Source of the DNA: Burkholderia gladioli
GTDB lineage: Bacteria > Pseudomonadota > Gammaproteobacteria > Burkholderiales > Burkholderiaceae
Reading direction: 5' to 3'
DNA length: 63,573 nt
NCBI RefSeq assembly: GCF_000959725.1
Contig: NZ_CP009320.1
Location: 1 to 63,573, forward strand
The translations under genes and the position numbers were made by a program. Under the pieces are notes generated by a model, which saw only the letters and a list, made by a program, of their open reading frames with translations, was not told where the DNA came from and ran no database searches. Numbering within the stretch: position 1 is the first letter of the stretch; each line of letters opens with the position of its first letter. Below, piece after piece: positions 43,501 through 52,413 of the stretch.

Positions 43501-45243
43501 ATGCAGAAGCACGAAGTCGTAATGATGCAGTGGGTGGCGGCCGTCGTAGCGCTGGTGCTCGGTCTGCTGCTGTCGTTTACGATCGCCGGCTATCCGCCGT
43601 TGCCGTTTCCGGCTGGAATCGTGCATGGTGCGATGGCGGCGTTCGCGAATCCGTTGATACTTTGGGGATTGATCCCCGGTGCTTTGTTGGCCATTGCCCT
43701 GTGTTTGGCTTGCCGCGAATATCTGTTCAGCGGCTTCGAGGGCTATCGGTACGAGAAGTACATCCGCGGCACGAAGATGGAGAACCGGCACCAGCTGAAC
43801 GGCCGAATCCATCAGTACAACAACAAGTATCGTCGGCGCGCGAAGCCGCCGCACGATTACCCGCGGCCGCCGGTGTCGGTTGCCGGCATCGAGTTTCCAA
43901 CCGATCTGGAAACGCAGGGCATCATCCTCGTCGGCTCGCCCGGTACCGGCAAGAGCCAGGCTATCCAGGGGCTCGTTGCGGCCGCGTTCAATCGGGAAGA
44001 CCGGATGGTGGTGGTCGACCCGAACGGCACGCTGTGTTCACGCTTTTACTTGCCGGGCGATCACATCATCAATCCCTACGATGAACGCTGCATCGGCTGG
44101 TCTCTCTTCAACGAAGTGGCGGAAGGGTATGACTTCGAGCGCCTCTCACGCTCGGCGATTCCGCCGCAAAAGGGCGATCACGAAGAGTGGGCGGGGTTTG
44201 CGCGCGACGTGCTGGCCGACACAATGAAGAAGATGCAGATGAATGGATTGCGCGACGTCGACGTGTTGATCGATCTGTTGGTGCGCCGCGATCGTCGGTT
44301 GCTTCAGGCGTATTTGCGCGATACGGACTCGGCGGGCTTCTTCGCGAAGGACGCAGATCGTGCCACGGCCAGCATCATTTTCACGCTGAACAAATACATC
44401 CGGCCGCTGCGTCGCATCCCGGAAGGCGATTTTTCGATTCGCCAATGGATGTCTGACGAAGACGGCGGAAACATCTGGATCACGTGGCGCGAGGATCAAC
44501 GCATGGCGCTCGAGCCCACCATTCCGATCTGGCTGGATCTCGTGTACGCAATGATTCTGTCGGAAGCGCCGACCTTCAACCGGCGCCTCTGGGTGTTCAA
44601 GGACGAACTGGCGTCGATCGGCCGACTGAACAGCTTCCAGGGCGCGATGCAGAAGGGCCGGAAGCACGGTTTGTGCGATGTGGGTGGCATTCAGGGTTTC
44701 GTTCAACTCGACCAGATGCTGGGCATCGAGGGTGCGAAGGACGTGCTCGACTGTTACCGCAGCATGTTGGTTCTTGGTGGCGCGAACGCAGAGGCGACGG
44801 AACGTGCCTCGGTGATGCTCGGCAAGCACGAAGTCGAGCGGCATCCGCTGCCGGTGCAGGGCGGTTGGCGGACCAACCAGCGTGAACGGCGTCACGAATC
44901 GGAGCAGATCGTGATCGCCTCCGAGATCTCGACGCTGCCGGACCTGCAAGGCTATTTGAAGTACGGGAAGGACTGGCCCGTGACCAAGGTCAAGATGAAG
45001 GTGCGCAATTTTCCCGAGCGCGTCGAGCCGTTCATCGAACGTTCGCGCATGGAAGAGATGCGGCTCGTCGACGAACGAGGCGTCGAGTACGAAATCGTGG
45101 ACGACGAGCCAGAAGACGACGTTGCGCCGGTGGATACCGAAGATGGTGACGGAATCGATACGGATACGGTGGGCGTCGCGCATGCCGGCGAAGTCGCCGT
45201 AACGAATACGGCCGAGCCGCAGGCGCCGGGACGTGGCGCGTAA
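43501..45243 (+). CDS. virD4: VirD4/TraD-type coupling protein
   Basis: 580 aa. Two N-terminal membrane helices (WVAAVVALVLGLLLSFTIAG, PLILWGLIPGALLAIALCLA), Walker A VGSPGTGKSQA (about 143-152), Walker B LWVFKDELASIGRL. It links the relaxosome to the VirB channel. The C-terminal 60 residues are acidic (DDEPEDDVAPVDTEDGD), possibly for substrate docking. ATG at 43501 with AGGA upstream. Confidence 0.92.
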   Translation: MQKHEVVMMQWVAAVVALVLGLLLSFTIAGYPPLPFPAGIVHGAMAAFANPLILWGLIPGALLAIALCLACREYLFSGFEGYRYEKYIRGTKMENRHQLNGRIHQYNNKYRRRAKPPHDYPRPPVSVAGIEFPTDLETQGIILVGSPGTGKSQAIQGLVAAAFNREDRMVVVDPNGTLCSRFYLPGDHIINPYDERCIGWSLFNEVAEGYDFERLSRSAIPPQKGDHEEWAGFARDVLADTMKKMQMNGLRDVDVLIDLLVRRDRRLLQAYLRDTDSAGFFAKDADRATASIIFTLNKYIRPLRRIPEGDFSIRQWMSDEDGGNIWITWREDQRMALEPTIPIWLDLVYAMILSEAPTFNRRLWVFKDELASIGRLNSFQGAMQKGRKHGLCDVGGIQGFVQLDQMLGIEGAKDVLDCYRSMLVLGGANAEATERASVMLGKHEVERHPLPVQGGWRTNQRERRHESEQIVIASEISTLPDLQGYLKYGKDWPVTKVKMKVRNFPERVEPFIERSRMEEMRLVDERGVEYEIVDDEPEDDVAPVDTEDGDGIDTDTVGVAHAGEVAVTNTAEPQAPGRGA

Positions 45244-45261
45244 CGCGCATCAGGAGAAATC

Positions 45262-46566
45262 ATGCAGGAATTTCAATTCGACGACGTGATCGTGTCGGCC
45301 GACGCCGACGATCTACAGGCATATCTTCAGGATGTGCACGGCGGGGCCGAACGGCCGCTGTGCCTGTGCCAGCCGGAAGGCGTGCCGATGTACGTGGCGA
45401 AGGTCGGCGCGCGCTACGTGATCAAGCGCATGCCGAGCACGGGTGGTCACCACACCCCGGACTGCGCATCCTACGAGCCGCCGGCGGAGCTGTCCGGCTT
45501 CGGCGAAGTCAAGGATCGTGCGATCCAGGAAGACGAGACGACCGGCACCACGACGTTGCGCCTCGACTTCAGCCTGACAAAAATGGGCAAGCGCGCGGCA
45601 ACGCCGTCGGCCGGCACCGAACACGATACGGTGCGCACCGATGGTGCGAAGCTGACGCTGCGCGGCTTGTTGCATTACCTGTGGGACCAGGCGGCGTTGA
45701 ATCGTTGGACGCCGGGGATGGAAGGCAAGCGCAACTGGTACGTTATCCGAAAGTATTTGCTGCACGCCGCGCTCGGTAAGAAGGCGAAGGACATGGCGCT
45801 GGCCGAGCAGCTGTATATCCCGGAGGTGTTCGCGGTCGAGCGCGAGGCCGAGATCACGCAGCGGCGCGTGGCGCGGCTCGCGACGCTGGTGTCGGGCGAC
45901 AACAAGGCGCGCAAGCTGATGATCGCGATCGGCGAGGTGAAGGAGATCGGCCCGTCGCGATACGGGTTCAAGCTGGTGGCGAAGCACCTGCCGAGCTTCC
46001 CGTTCATGATCGACGAAGAGCTGCACAAGAAGCTGGACAAGCGCTTTGGCGACGAGCTGGCGCTCTGGAACGGCGTGGAAGGCGCGCACCTGGTGTTCAT
46101 CGGAACGTTCTGGCTCACGCGCGCAGGGTATGCGACGCTCGAAACGCTGTCGCTGATGGTGACGACCGCGAATTGGATTCCGATCGAGCACGGCTTCGAC
46201 GTGATGCTGCTCGACACGCTTGCGGCACAGAAGCGCAAGTACCTGAAGGGTTTGCGCTACAACCTGGCGCGCAACAAGCCGCTGGCCAGCGCCGTGCTGA
46301 CGGATACGTCGCCGCCCACGGCGCTGTATCTGGATCTGCCGGTCGACAGCGACGAAGATCCGGTCGCGCAGACGATTGAGCACGTGATCGAAGCGAGCGA
46401 GTTGCCGTCGTGGATCTGGCCGGTGCTGGAAGCGATGCCGCCGCTGCCGGCACCGAGCGCATCGGCACACCCGATGCGCCGGCCGGCCGCGTCTCCGGCA
46501 CTGCCGTCGCCGTCACGATACGAGCGGCCGGATGATGAAGCGGGCTATGGGGAGTCGGCGTGGTGA
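45262..46566 (+). CDS. DUF1173 family protein
   Basis: 434 aa. The N-terminal segment RPLCLCQPEGVPMYVAK and IKRMPSTGGHHTPDCASYEPP, with paired cysteines and histidines, is the DUF1173 signature and looks metal-binding. The body is mixed alpha/beta; the C-terminal 50 residues are Pro/Ala-rich. The family is found in conjugative elements next to coupling proteins, but its role is not known. AGGAG before the ATG; last gene of the long rightward transfer block. Confidence 0.82.
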   Translation: MQEFQFDDVIVSADADDLQAYLQDVHGGAERPLCLCQPEGVPMYVAKVGARYVIKRMPSTGGHHTPDCASYEPPAELSGFGEVKDRAIQEDETTGTTTLRLDFSLTKMGKRAATPSAGTEHDTVRTDGAKLTLRGLLHYLWDQAALNRWTPGMEGKRNWYVIRKYLLHAALGKKAKDMALAEQLYIPEVFAVEREAEITQRRVARLATLVSGDNKARKLMIAIGEVKEIGPSRYGFKLVAKHLPSFPFMIDEELHKKLDKRFGDELALWNGVEGAHLVFIGTFWLTRAGYATLETLSLMVTTANWIPIEHGFDVMLLDTLAAQKRKYLKGLRYNLARNKPLASAVLTDTSPPTALYLDLPVDSDEDPVAQTIEHVIEASELPSWIWPVLEAMPPLPAPSASAHPMRRPAASPALPSPSRYERPDDEAGYGESAW

Positions 46567-46803
46567 TCAATCAGCGCGACGCATTCACCGTTGGGATGAC
46601 GGCGGCCGGCGTGACGCGTAGCCGTCACGTCGTCAATTCGGCGCAATTCGAATGGTGAGCGGGGAAAAGATGCGAAATTTCACCGTTCACGCTTCCGTAA
46701 CATCGGGCGAGCGGCTAGAATCTGACAAATTTGCGTCCGTTTGTTCGGACCTGGAGAAAGTACTTGAAGAACGAACCGTAAAACCGTTCGCACAAAAGAA
46801 AAA

Positions 46804-46823
46804 CCCCCGTCTGCAAACGGGGG
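46804..46823. terminator. Strong GC hairpin (terminator or leader-RNA stem)
   Basis: CCCCCGT-CTGCAA-ACGGGGG preceded by AAAAAACAA-type A-rich sequence and followed by CTTGTTCTT. It can terminate transcription from the transfer operon, and on the other strand the A tract becomes a T tract. A copy-control stem is the alternative. Confidence 0.55.
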
Positions 46824-46886
46824 CTTGTTCTTGATGACGCGCAACAGAGTGAAGGTCGCGGGGCATCGAATTACGTCAGAGGTGTC

Positions 46887-47162
46887 GTGATTCTAGCCCA
46901 TCGAAACTCTCTGTCAAGCGTCGTCTGTCCGAACTCGTCTCTAAAAAATGGGCGACAGATGATTCCAATGGCTACTGGCTGGCACATTGGGCGTTTTGCA
47001 TACCAAAACGCCCCACGTTTTATCCTTTTAAATCAGCGTGTTAACCCGAGATGTGGCGGATTTTTTACGAATCCCGGTCATGCCTCGCCTAGCCGGTTGA
47101 CGGCTGACACCAGCCAAAACTTTTTCCGGCCGCCGGCCGGATCGGAGCGCGGACCCGCTTAA
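46887..47162 (+). CDS. Possible leader peptide frame upstream of repA
   Basis: A 91-aa frame with GTG start behind GAGGTGTC that ends 9 bases before the repA start, which would permit translational coupling. The amino-acid sequence itself looks unconvincing and it overlaps the operator-like repeat, so it may be a chance frame. Confidence 0.25.
   Translation: MILAHRNSLSSVVCPNSSLKNGRQMIPMATGWHIGRFAYQNAPRFILLNQRVNPRCGGFFTNPGHASPSRLTADTSQNFFRPPAGSERGPA
46989..47013. promoter_or_regulatory. Operator-like inverted repeat before repA
   Basis: GGGCGTTTTG-CATAC-CAAAACGCCC, a perfect 10-base inverted repeat 158 bases before repA. It is a candidate repressor site controlling initiator synthesis. A weaker GCGTTT...AAACGC relative occurs at 3124-3143. 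Confidence 0.45.
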
Positions 47163-47171
47163 GGCCGCGCC

Positions 47172-48140
47172 GTGGAATACCCCCTCGCCGCATCGCTGCC
47201 GCCTGATCCATTCGGTCAGGCAGGCACGGTCGCGCACGCGCACGTTGACGCCGCCGCGCCGGAACAGGATCTGTTCGGCGGCTTTGTCGCGGCCGCGCTC
47301 GACGCGCACGCTGCGCTGCGCGCGCAAGGCGCAGGACTGAAGGGGGCACCGAAGCCGGCGGCTGCGCTGCCGGAGCGGATCTGGCCAGAAGACATCCCAC
47401 AACCAGCGCCGGCGAGCGCGCCGAAGCTACTGCGCGAGCTGAAGGTGCGGCTCGGCCGCTACCTTGACACACCGCAAGCGTGGTTGCCCAGGTTGAACAT
47501 CGCGAACGGTAGCGCGCGCCAGCAGCGCAGCGAGCGCCGCGTGGCGTGCGTGCAGCTGATGCGTGCGCTGGTGAAGTTCTGCGACCTCGTGACGCTGCGC
47601 GTCGCGGTGCCGGGCAAGGATGGCTGGATCGACTTCACGCTGCCGTACCTGGCGGAACAGGCGGGTTTGTCGCTGCGTCGCGCCGAGCGCGCGTTGCGCG
47701 ATCTGATCCGCGCCCGCCTGATCAAGAGCCGCCCGCAGTGCGAAGTGCAGGAAAGTGAGCAGGGCGTGCGCTATCGTGGCTTCGCCGCAATCAAATACCT
47801 GACGCCGGCGCTGTTCGAACAGTTCGGCCTCGGCAAGTGGCTGAATCACGAGCGCACACGCGCACACCTGCGCGCGCAGCGTCGGCGCGACGTGCAACGC
47901 AAGCGCGATCGCAAGGGCGACGCCGCGGCCGCGCAGCTGGCCGAGCAGCTTGGCGATAAACTCAAAGAGATCCAGTCGAGGACGAAGCGCCGGCCGCAGC
48001 CGGCCGACGTCGACCGCCAGGCCGAGCTCGAGCGCGCGATTCAGCTGCGCATGGGCGAGCTGAAGATGCAATATCCCGACTGGGATCGCGACCGGTGCTA
48101 CCGAGTCGCGCGACAGCAGCTGGTGCCGCCCGGCGACTAG
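47172..48140 (+). CDS. repA: Plasmid replication initiator (RepA, IncFII-like)
   Basis: 322 aa, GTG start behind AAGG. After an Ala/Pro-rich N-terminus there is a winged-helix region (TLPYLAEQAGLSLRRAERALRDLIRARLIKSRPQ, about 155-190) like initiators of the IncFII RepA class, followed by a very basic segment (RTRAHLRAQRRRDVQRKRDRKG) and helices. It should bind the origin just downstream (48290-48345). No other initiator is visible in the window. Confidence 0.75.
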   Translation: MEYPLAASLPPDPFGQAGTVAHAHVDAAAPEQDLFGGFVAAALDAHAALRAQGAGLKGAPKPAAALPERIWPEDIPQPAPASAPKLLRELKVRLGRYLDTPQAWLPRLNIANGSARQQRSERRVACVQLMRALVKFCDLVTLRVAVPGKDGWIDFTLPYLAEQAGLSLRRAERALRDLIRARLIKSRPQCEVQESEQGVRYRGFAAIKYLTPALFEQFGLGKWLNHERTRAHLRAQRRRDVQRKRDRKGDAAAAQLAEQLGDKLKEIQSRTKRRPQPADVDRQAELERAIQLRMGELKMQYPDWDRDRCYRVARQQLVPPGD

Positions 48141-48289
48141 GCAAACCTCCCCCATAGACGTGCACCTATCGCGCAAGCGAGGGGGGCGCTCGTCCGTGCA
48201 CAGAATTCCGAGCGATTTCTCTTCGCTGCGCGCGTGATTTTGCGTCGCTGGCCATGGTTTTGCCCCGCCGTCGCGCCGTCGACCATCAA

Positions 48290-48345
48290 GGATGTGTGGA
48301 TAACTTAAATTAATTGTCGGGCCGGATCGCATTTAATTGTCGGGA
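48290..48345. other. oriV: Candidate replication origin
   Basis: A perfect DnaA box (TGTGGATAA, 48295-48303) is followed by AT-rich sequence and two direct copies of TAATTGTCGGG (48311-48321, 48334-48344) 23 bases apart, about two helical turns. It lies 150 bases after repA, the usual place in IncFII-like replicons. Confidence 0.6.
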
Positions 48346-48383
48346 CTTAACCAGAAGCTTTCTCTGACTAGAAGCAACTCCAC

Positions 48384-48421
48384 CGGCGGCTGTGCCGCCG
48401 TGTCACGCGGGCTACGCCCGC
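48384..48421. repeat. Two GC-rich hairpins after the origin
   Basis: CGGCGGC-TGT-GCCGCCG (48384-48400) and GCGGGC-TAC-GCCCGC (48407-48421). Further short GC-rich inverted repeats follow to about 48560. They may be a replication-fork or single-strand initiation structure, or a terminator for repA. The rest of 48422-48665 holds no gene. Confidence 0.45.
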
Positions 48422-48665
48422 TTGCATGAATAACCCCCGTGGACCACCACCGACACCCTCCGGCTGGCACTAAGCCGCTGACGGCCTACGGCCGCCATCG
48501 GCCAAGTGCGCGGAAATCACGCGCGGCCGACAAGTCGGCCGCCCGCTCACCGCGCTCGCTCCGCTCGCCAGTCGCCTGAACCGACATCGAGCACGACCCG
48601 CCCACTTGTCTACAGGAAGGGGGCCTTGATACTGTATGGATGTACAGCCATTCCGTGAGGACATC

Positions 48666-48998
48666 ATGCGCCCTACAACCGACGAAGACACCAACCACGC
48701 TTTTGTATTCCCGGGCTGGGAACGGCTGATGACGGATCTCGCGGCCGTGGCCGCGAGCCTGATTGATGAGCACCGGCAGAGCTACGCCGGGCGACCGCTG
48801 ACCTGGCGCATGCTGCACGACCTTGAAAACCGTGCGATCGCGCAGCTGAAGACGTCGCGCAAACACGCCCCGACGCTGTTGCACCTGATCCGGAACGATC
48901 CCGGCGTGTTTGCCTATCCTGTTTCCGACGCGCCAGCCGATGGCGCGATGCCGGTCGTGATGGCCGAACTCTGGTCGGCCTGGCGGCGGTTGCACTGA
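48666..48998 (+). CDS. Hypothetical protein, 110 aa
   Basis: ATG at 48666 with GAGG upstream; an in-frame ATG at 48636 is possible. Soluble, helical (WERLMTDLAAVAASLIDEHRQSY, WRMLHDLENRAIAQLKTSRKHAP). It converges on the relaxase gene. Not recognised. Confidence 0.6.
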   Translation: MRPTTDEDTNHAFVFPGWERLMTDLAAVAASLIDEHRQSYAGRPLTWRMLHDLENRAIAQLKTSRKHAPTLLHLIRNDPGVFAYPVSDAPADGAMPVVMAELWSAWRRLH

Positions 48999-49005
48999 TC
49001 GCTGA

Positions 49006-52000
49006 TCAGTCGCCGCGGCCGTAGCCTTTCTTGCCGCGATCAATACCGCGACCCTGCTCGCGTAGCAGACGGTCGCGCTCGTCGGTCGATTGCGCCTGTT
49101 GTTCCACGTTTGTCATGAACTCGTCGCGACGCGCGACACGCTCGGCCGGCGTCATCGACTGATACGGCTTGCGGCCCTCGCGCTCGAGGCCGTGCTGTTG
49201 CTCGTCGGTCGCTCGCCCGTGCTGCCGTTCGTGTTCGCGCTGCGCGGCTCGCTCGATGCCGGTGATCATTGCCTCCGCACGCGGCTTTCCGCTCGGCAGG
49301 GCTAACGCGCGCTGCGTGTCGCGATCGCTCTCGATCGCCCGCAGAAGATGGACGTGTGACCGTGGCCACATCGCATCCAGGCGCCGACCGTTCTCCGTCA
49401 GTTCATTCGTCCACTTCGGCGGGCTCGCGATTCCGCTGCGTTGGATGCGCTTCAGGTCGTTCCAGCTGTCGACGTACCGGTTGACCGACAACGAGAACTG
49501 GTCGCGCTGCGCGGCTGGCAACCTGGGCGGTCCGATCTCGACCGGTGCGGCCGGCACCGCGATCGCAGCCTCGCGCGCTTCGGCGCGCTTTGACAACCGC
49601 TGCTCGAATTCGCCGGCGATCGACAGCGGCCGCTCGACCGCACGGTAGCGGGCGGCGGTTTCGCGCTCGCGTCGCGCGGTGGCCGCGTCGACCAGCTCAC
49701 GCGCGCGCGTTTCGCCCGACAGCGCGACCAGCGCATCCCACGCGCGTCCGTCGTAGGACACGCCGGGCTGAACCTGATCGCGCCGGCGCAGCGCCGTTGT
49801 GAGCTGACGGATGCGGGCCTGTTCGCTCGCGAGTATCGGCCCGTCTTTCGCGGAAACCTTCGCGAGCGTGGCGCCCAGCTCGGCACGCAAGCCGGTCGGC
49901 GAGCGATCGCGCCGGCGCTCGGCTGCGGCTTCGAATGCGATTTCCCGGCGCTTCGCAAAGGTCTGACGGTGCGTGTATTCCGGGTTGTCGCGAATCACCG
50001 GCCGCACGTCGTGCGCCGCGCTGAACGCTTTTTCGACCGGTTTGCCAAGGCTGCGCACCAGCGATTTCGCGTCGGGAAATACATCCTTGCCAGAGGCGAT
50101 GACGAGCCCTTTCTTGTGCCGCGTCATCCCGACATAAGACAGTTCGGCGTCCATCGAAGACGTCGCCAGCAGATACGCACGATCGACCGTGACACCCTGG
50201 CTCTTGTGGATCGTCAGCGCGTAGCCGTAATCGAGATCCGCGTATCGCCCGGTGTCGACGACAATGTGCTTGCCACTGTCCAGGCGCACCGACAGCAGTG
50301 AGCCCGGCTCGGGTAGCGTTGCACCGTCGAGCTGCCGCGATGCAATTCCCTCAATCACGCCAAGCGTGCCGTTGCGAACATCCAGTCCGTAATCGTTGCG
50401 GCCGAACACCACGCGCTCGCCGACGGCGAACGGTACGACCGTGACGGACCGCTCGCCGTCGACCTCGGCCACCAGCGAAACAGGCTGATCGGCGCCCAGT
50501 TCGCCACGTGCGGAAAGCGCCGCGCGCATCGCCGTGTTCAGGCCAGCGCGCTGCGCATTGGTGTGCGCGATCAGCAGCTGGGAATCTTCCGGGTGGGCGT
50601 CGCGCGCCTCGAGCGCGAACGCGACCAGGCCGTCGCTCGCCGCGGCCAGCGATTCGGGCAGGAATACCGACCCGTGCATGATGTACGCGTTCAGTGCAGT
50701 GCTGACATCATGCTTGGACAGCGCAAGCGACGCTTCGCGTTGCCAGTCGTCTTTCTGCCGGACGATATCTGTCAGCCCGGCGAGCGCGCCGGCATTTCCC
50801 GCTGCCTTCGAGACGGCCCGGAATGCGTCACCAGCCTCGACCGCGTGCAGCTGCCACGCATCACCGACCAGGCGCACGCGTGCGCCATTCGTTTCCGCAT
50901 GCCCCAGCATTTTTTCCAGCTGGCGCGATCCGACCATCCCGGCTTCGTCGATGAACACCACGGTTTGCGGATCGAGCGTCAAACGTCCCTTCTCGATCGC
51001 CGTCAAAAAGCTGGCGAGCGTGCGCGACGAAATGCCGGCGTCGCGCTGCATGTCCTCGGCCGTCTTGCCCTGCAACGCCGCGCCGAGCACCCGAAAACCC
51101 TCACCTTCGAATGCTTCGCGTGCGGCACCCATCACATAGCTTTTGCCGGTGCCGGCCGCGCCGTTCACCACACCGAGTTGCCGATTCCCGACCAGAAGTT
51201 CAAACGCCGACAATTGCGTCGGCTTCAGATTTCGCGCGTCGCGCACCTGGTCGGCCGTAGCTGCGGCGACCGGATCGACCTCGATCCCGGCCATGCGCTC
51301 GGCGCGCGATACCAGCCGGGTTTCAACCGCACGCAGTTCGGCCGACGTGAACCATTCGCCCTCCTTGCCCGGTGCCGCAAGTGCGAGCAATTCTTTCGAG
51401 TTGAGCATGCGCGCCAGCACCTGTTGGTACTGATCGGCTGAATCCGTGTTCCGGAACACAAACTGCTCGACGTCGTGCCGCGAGAAAATCGAATTGAGCG
51501 TCGACAGTGCATGCACGCCGATCGCCGGATTCAGCAGCAGCCGATCGCCGTTGCGTTTGGCGATCGCCCGATTCTGCGCCAGCGTCTCGGCCATAGCGAC
51601 GCGCTCGCCCGCGTACTTGGCGATACCCACCTTTCGAGTCGGTTCCAGTTCGATACCGAGCGTCTTGTAGCTGCGGTGATCGATCCGCGCCTCGATACCG
51701 TGGCGTGACATGAAGTGGTTCGCGGTGATCGCCCATTCCTCCCGAACCTCACGCACGAATGCCTTCGTGTTGAAATACCGATCCTTGCCGGCACCGCCTT
51801 GGTCGGGATTGGCCGCGTTGTAGCGGCTGAAGAATTTTTCTGGATCGCGTTCGATCCCATCGTTCACGCGCTCGCTGAACATCAGGTGAACGTGCGGTTG
51901 CTCCAGGCCGTCGCTGGCAAGCGGTGCGTGAATCGCCCAGGAATAGGCATGTCGCTCACCGAGCACATTTTGGACGAACTCGCGTGCCAGCTCGACGCGC

Positions 52001-52272
52001 TGTTCGGCGCTGAGTTCACGCGGGAGCGAGAAGACGATTTCCGTGTAGGTCCGGCCGTTGGCCCGCTCGTAGCGATCGGCCATATCCCAGAATACGGTCG
52101 GATCGTTGGCCGCCCATTCCGGCATGTTGCCGCTTTCGCTGAGTTCGAGATCGCCACGCTCTTCAAACCGGCCCTCTCGGGCAATGTAAGCGTAGTGCTC
52201 TTCCCGATCCTGATAGCGCTTGTGTTGTCCGGCTTGCCCTTTCTTGCCGTGCTTCACTTCCATGCGATACAT
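49006..52272 (-). CDS. traA: MobA/MobL-TraA type relaxase-helicase
   Basis: 1088 aa from the chosen ATG at 52272. The N-terminal MOBQ relaxase domain has the metal-binding histidines in EQPHVHLMFSERV (about 125). A RecD-like helicase follows: GAAGTGKSYV (about 371), FIDEAGMVGS (about 441), LTIHKSQGVTVDRAYL. The C-terminus is Arg/Gln-rich and ends in the tail MTPAERVARRDEF ... GRGD. It nicks oriT and unwinds the transferred strand. Upstream in-frame codons to 52410 overlap two strong palindromes and are probably not translated. Confidence 0.9.
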   Translation of the reverse strand: MYRMEVKHGKKGQAGQHKRYQDREEHYAYIAREGRFEERGDLELSESGNMPEWAANDPTVFWDMADRYERANGRTYTEIVFSLPRELSAEQRVELAREFVQNVLGERHAYSWAIHAPLASDGLEQPHVHLMFSERVNDGIERDPEKFFSRYNAANPDQGGAGKDRYFNTKAFVREVREEWAITANHFMSRHGIEARIDHRSYKTLGIELEPTRKVGIAKYAGERVAMAETLAQNRAIAKRNGDRLLLNPAIGVHALSTLNSIFSRHDVEQFVFRNTDSADQYQQVLARMLNSKELLALAAPGKEGEWFTSAELRAVETRLVSRAERMAGIEVDPVAAATADQVRDARNLKPTQLSAFELLVGNRQLGVVNGAAGTGKSYVMGAAREAFEGEGFRVLGAALQGKTAEDMQRDAGISSRTLASFLTAIEKGRLTLDPQTVVFIDEAGMVGSRQLEKMLGHAETNGARVRLVGDAWQLHAVEAGDAFRAVSKAAGNAGALAGLTDIVRQKDDWQREASLALSKHDVSTALNAYIMHGSVFLPESLAAASDGLVAFALEARDAHPEDSQLLIAHTNAQRAGLNTAMRAALSARGELGADQPVSLVAEVDGERSVTVVPFAVGERVVFGRNDYGLDVRNGTLGVIEGIASRQLDGATLPEPGSLLSVRLDSGKHIVVDTGRYADLDYGYALTIHKSQGVTVDRAYLLATSSMDAELSYVGMTRHKKGLVIASGKDVFPDAKSLVRSLGKPVEKAFSAAHDVRPVIRDNPEYTHRQTFAKRREIAFEAAAERRRDRSPTGLRAELGATLAKVSAKDGPILASEQARIRQLTTALRRRDQVQPGVSYDGRAWDALVALSGETRARELVDAATARRERETAARYRAVERPLSIAGEFEQRLSKRAEAREAAIAVPAAPVEIGPPRLPAAQRDQFSLSVNRYVDSWNDLKRIQRSGIASPPKWTNELTENGRRLDAMWPRSHVHLLRAIESDRDTQRALALPSGKPRAEAMITGIERAAQREHERQHGRATDEQQHGLEREGRKPYQSMTPAERVARRDEFMTNVEQQAQSTDERDRLLREQGRGIDRGKKGYGRGD

Positions 52273-52340
52273 GCGAGCGTGGATTCCTTGCGCTTTGGGC
52301 GGTTTGATGTGCCGACGCTTCGGCGGCACGGTGTTTCGTG

Positions 52341-52366
52341 TCGTTTCTATGCTAGCATAGAAACGA
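52341..52366. promoter_or_regulatory. 26-base perfect palindrome upstream of the relaxase
   Basis: Centred on TTCTATGCTAGCATAGAA with TCG and CGA at the outer ends. It lies 69 bases before the relaxase start. It is suited to bind a dimeric regulator or relaxosome protein. Confidence 0.6.
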
Positions 52367-52376
52367 GTAACCGCGC

Positions 52377-52413
52377 GTAGTGCCGAAATGGTCTTCGACC
52401 GTTTCGGCACTAC
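52377..52413. other. oriT: Candidate oriT hairpin
   Basis: Two 17-base arms beginning GTAGTGCCGAAA, with one mismatch and a 3-base loop TTC. A large imperfect inverted repeat next to the relaxase gene and between divergent mobilisation genes is the typical form of an oriT. I could not identify the nick site; it is expected within 52400-52500. Confidence 0.5.

Larger units (their letters stand above)
46571..47171. other. Replication control region upstream of repA
   Basis: Contains the hairpin at 46804-46823, an operator-like repeat at 46989-47013 and a weak open frame ending 9 bases before repA. The arrangement recalls IncFII-type control regions with a structured leader and a coupled leader peptide, but no antisense RNA promoter was identified. 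Confidence 0.4.

Noticed and set aside
46652..46834. 60-aa open frame after the DUF1173 gene
   Set aside because: It reads through the CCCCCGT hairpin, has no clear ribosome site and the sequence is not protein-like.
48918..48926. TATCCTG resembling an IncP-type nick region
   Set aside because: It lies inside the 48666-48998 gene, without a neighbouring inverted repeat, and the relaxase is of the MOBQ/TraA class, not TraI of IncP.
52273..52410. Upstream extension of the relaxase
   Set aside because: These codons span a 26-base palindrome and part of a 37-base hairpin, and no ribosome site supports the start at 52410.
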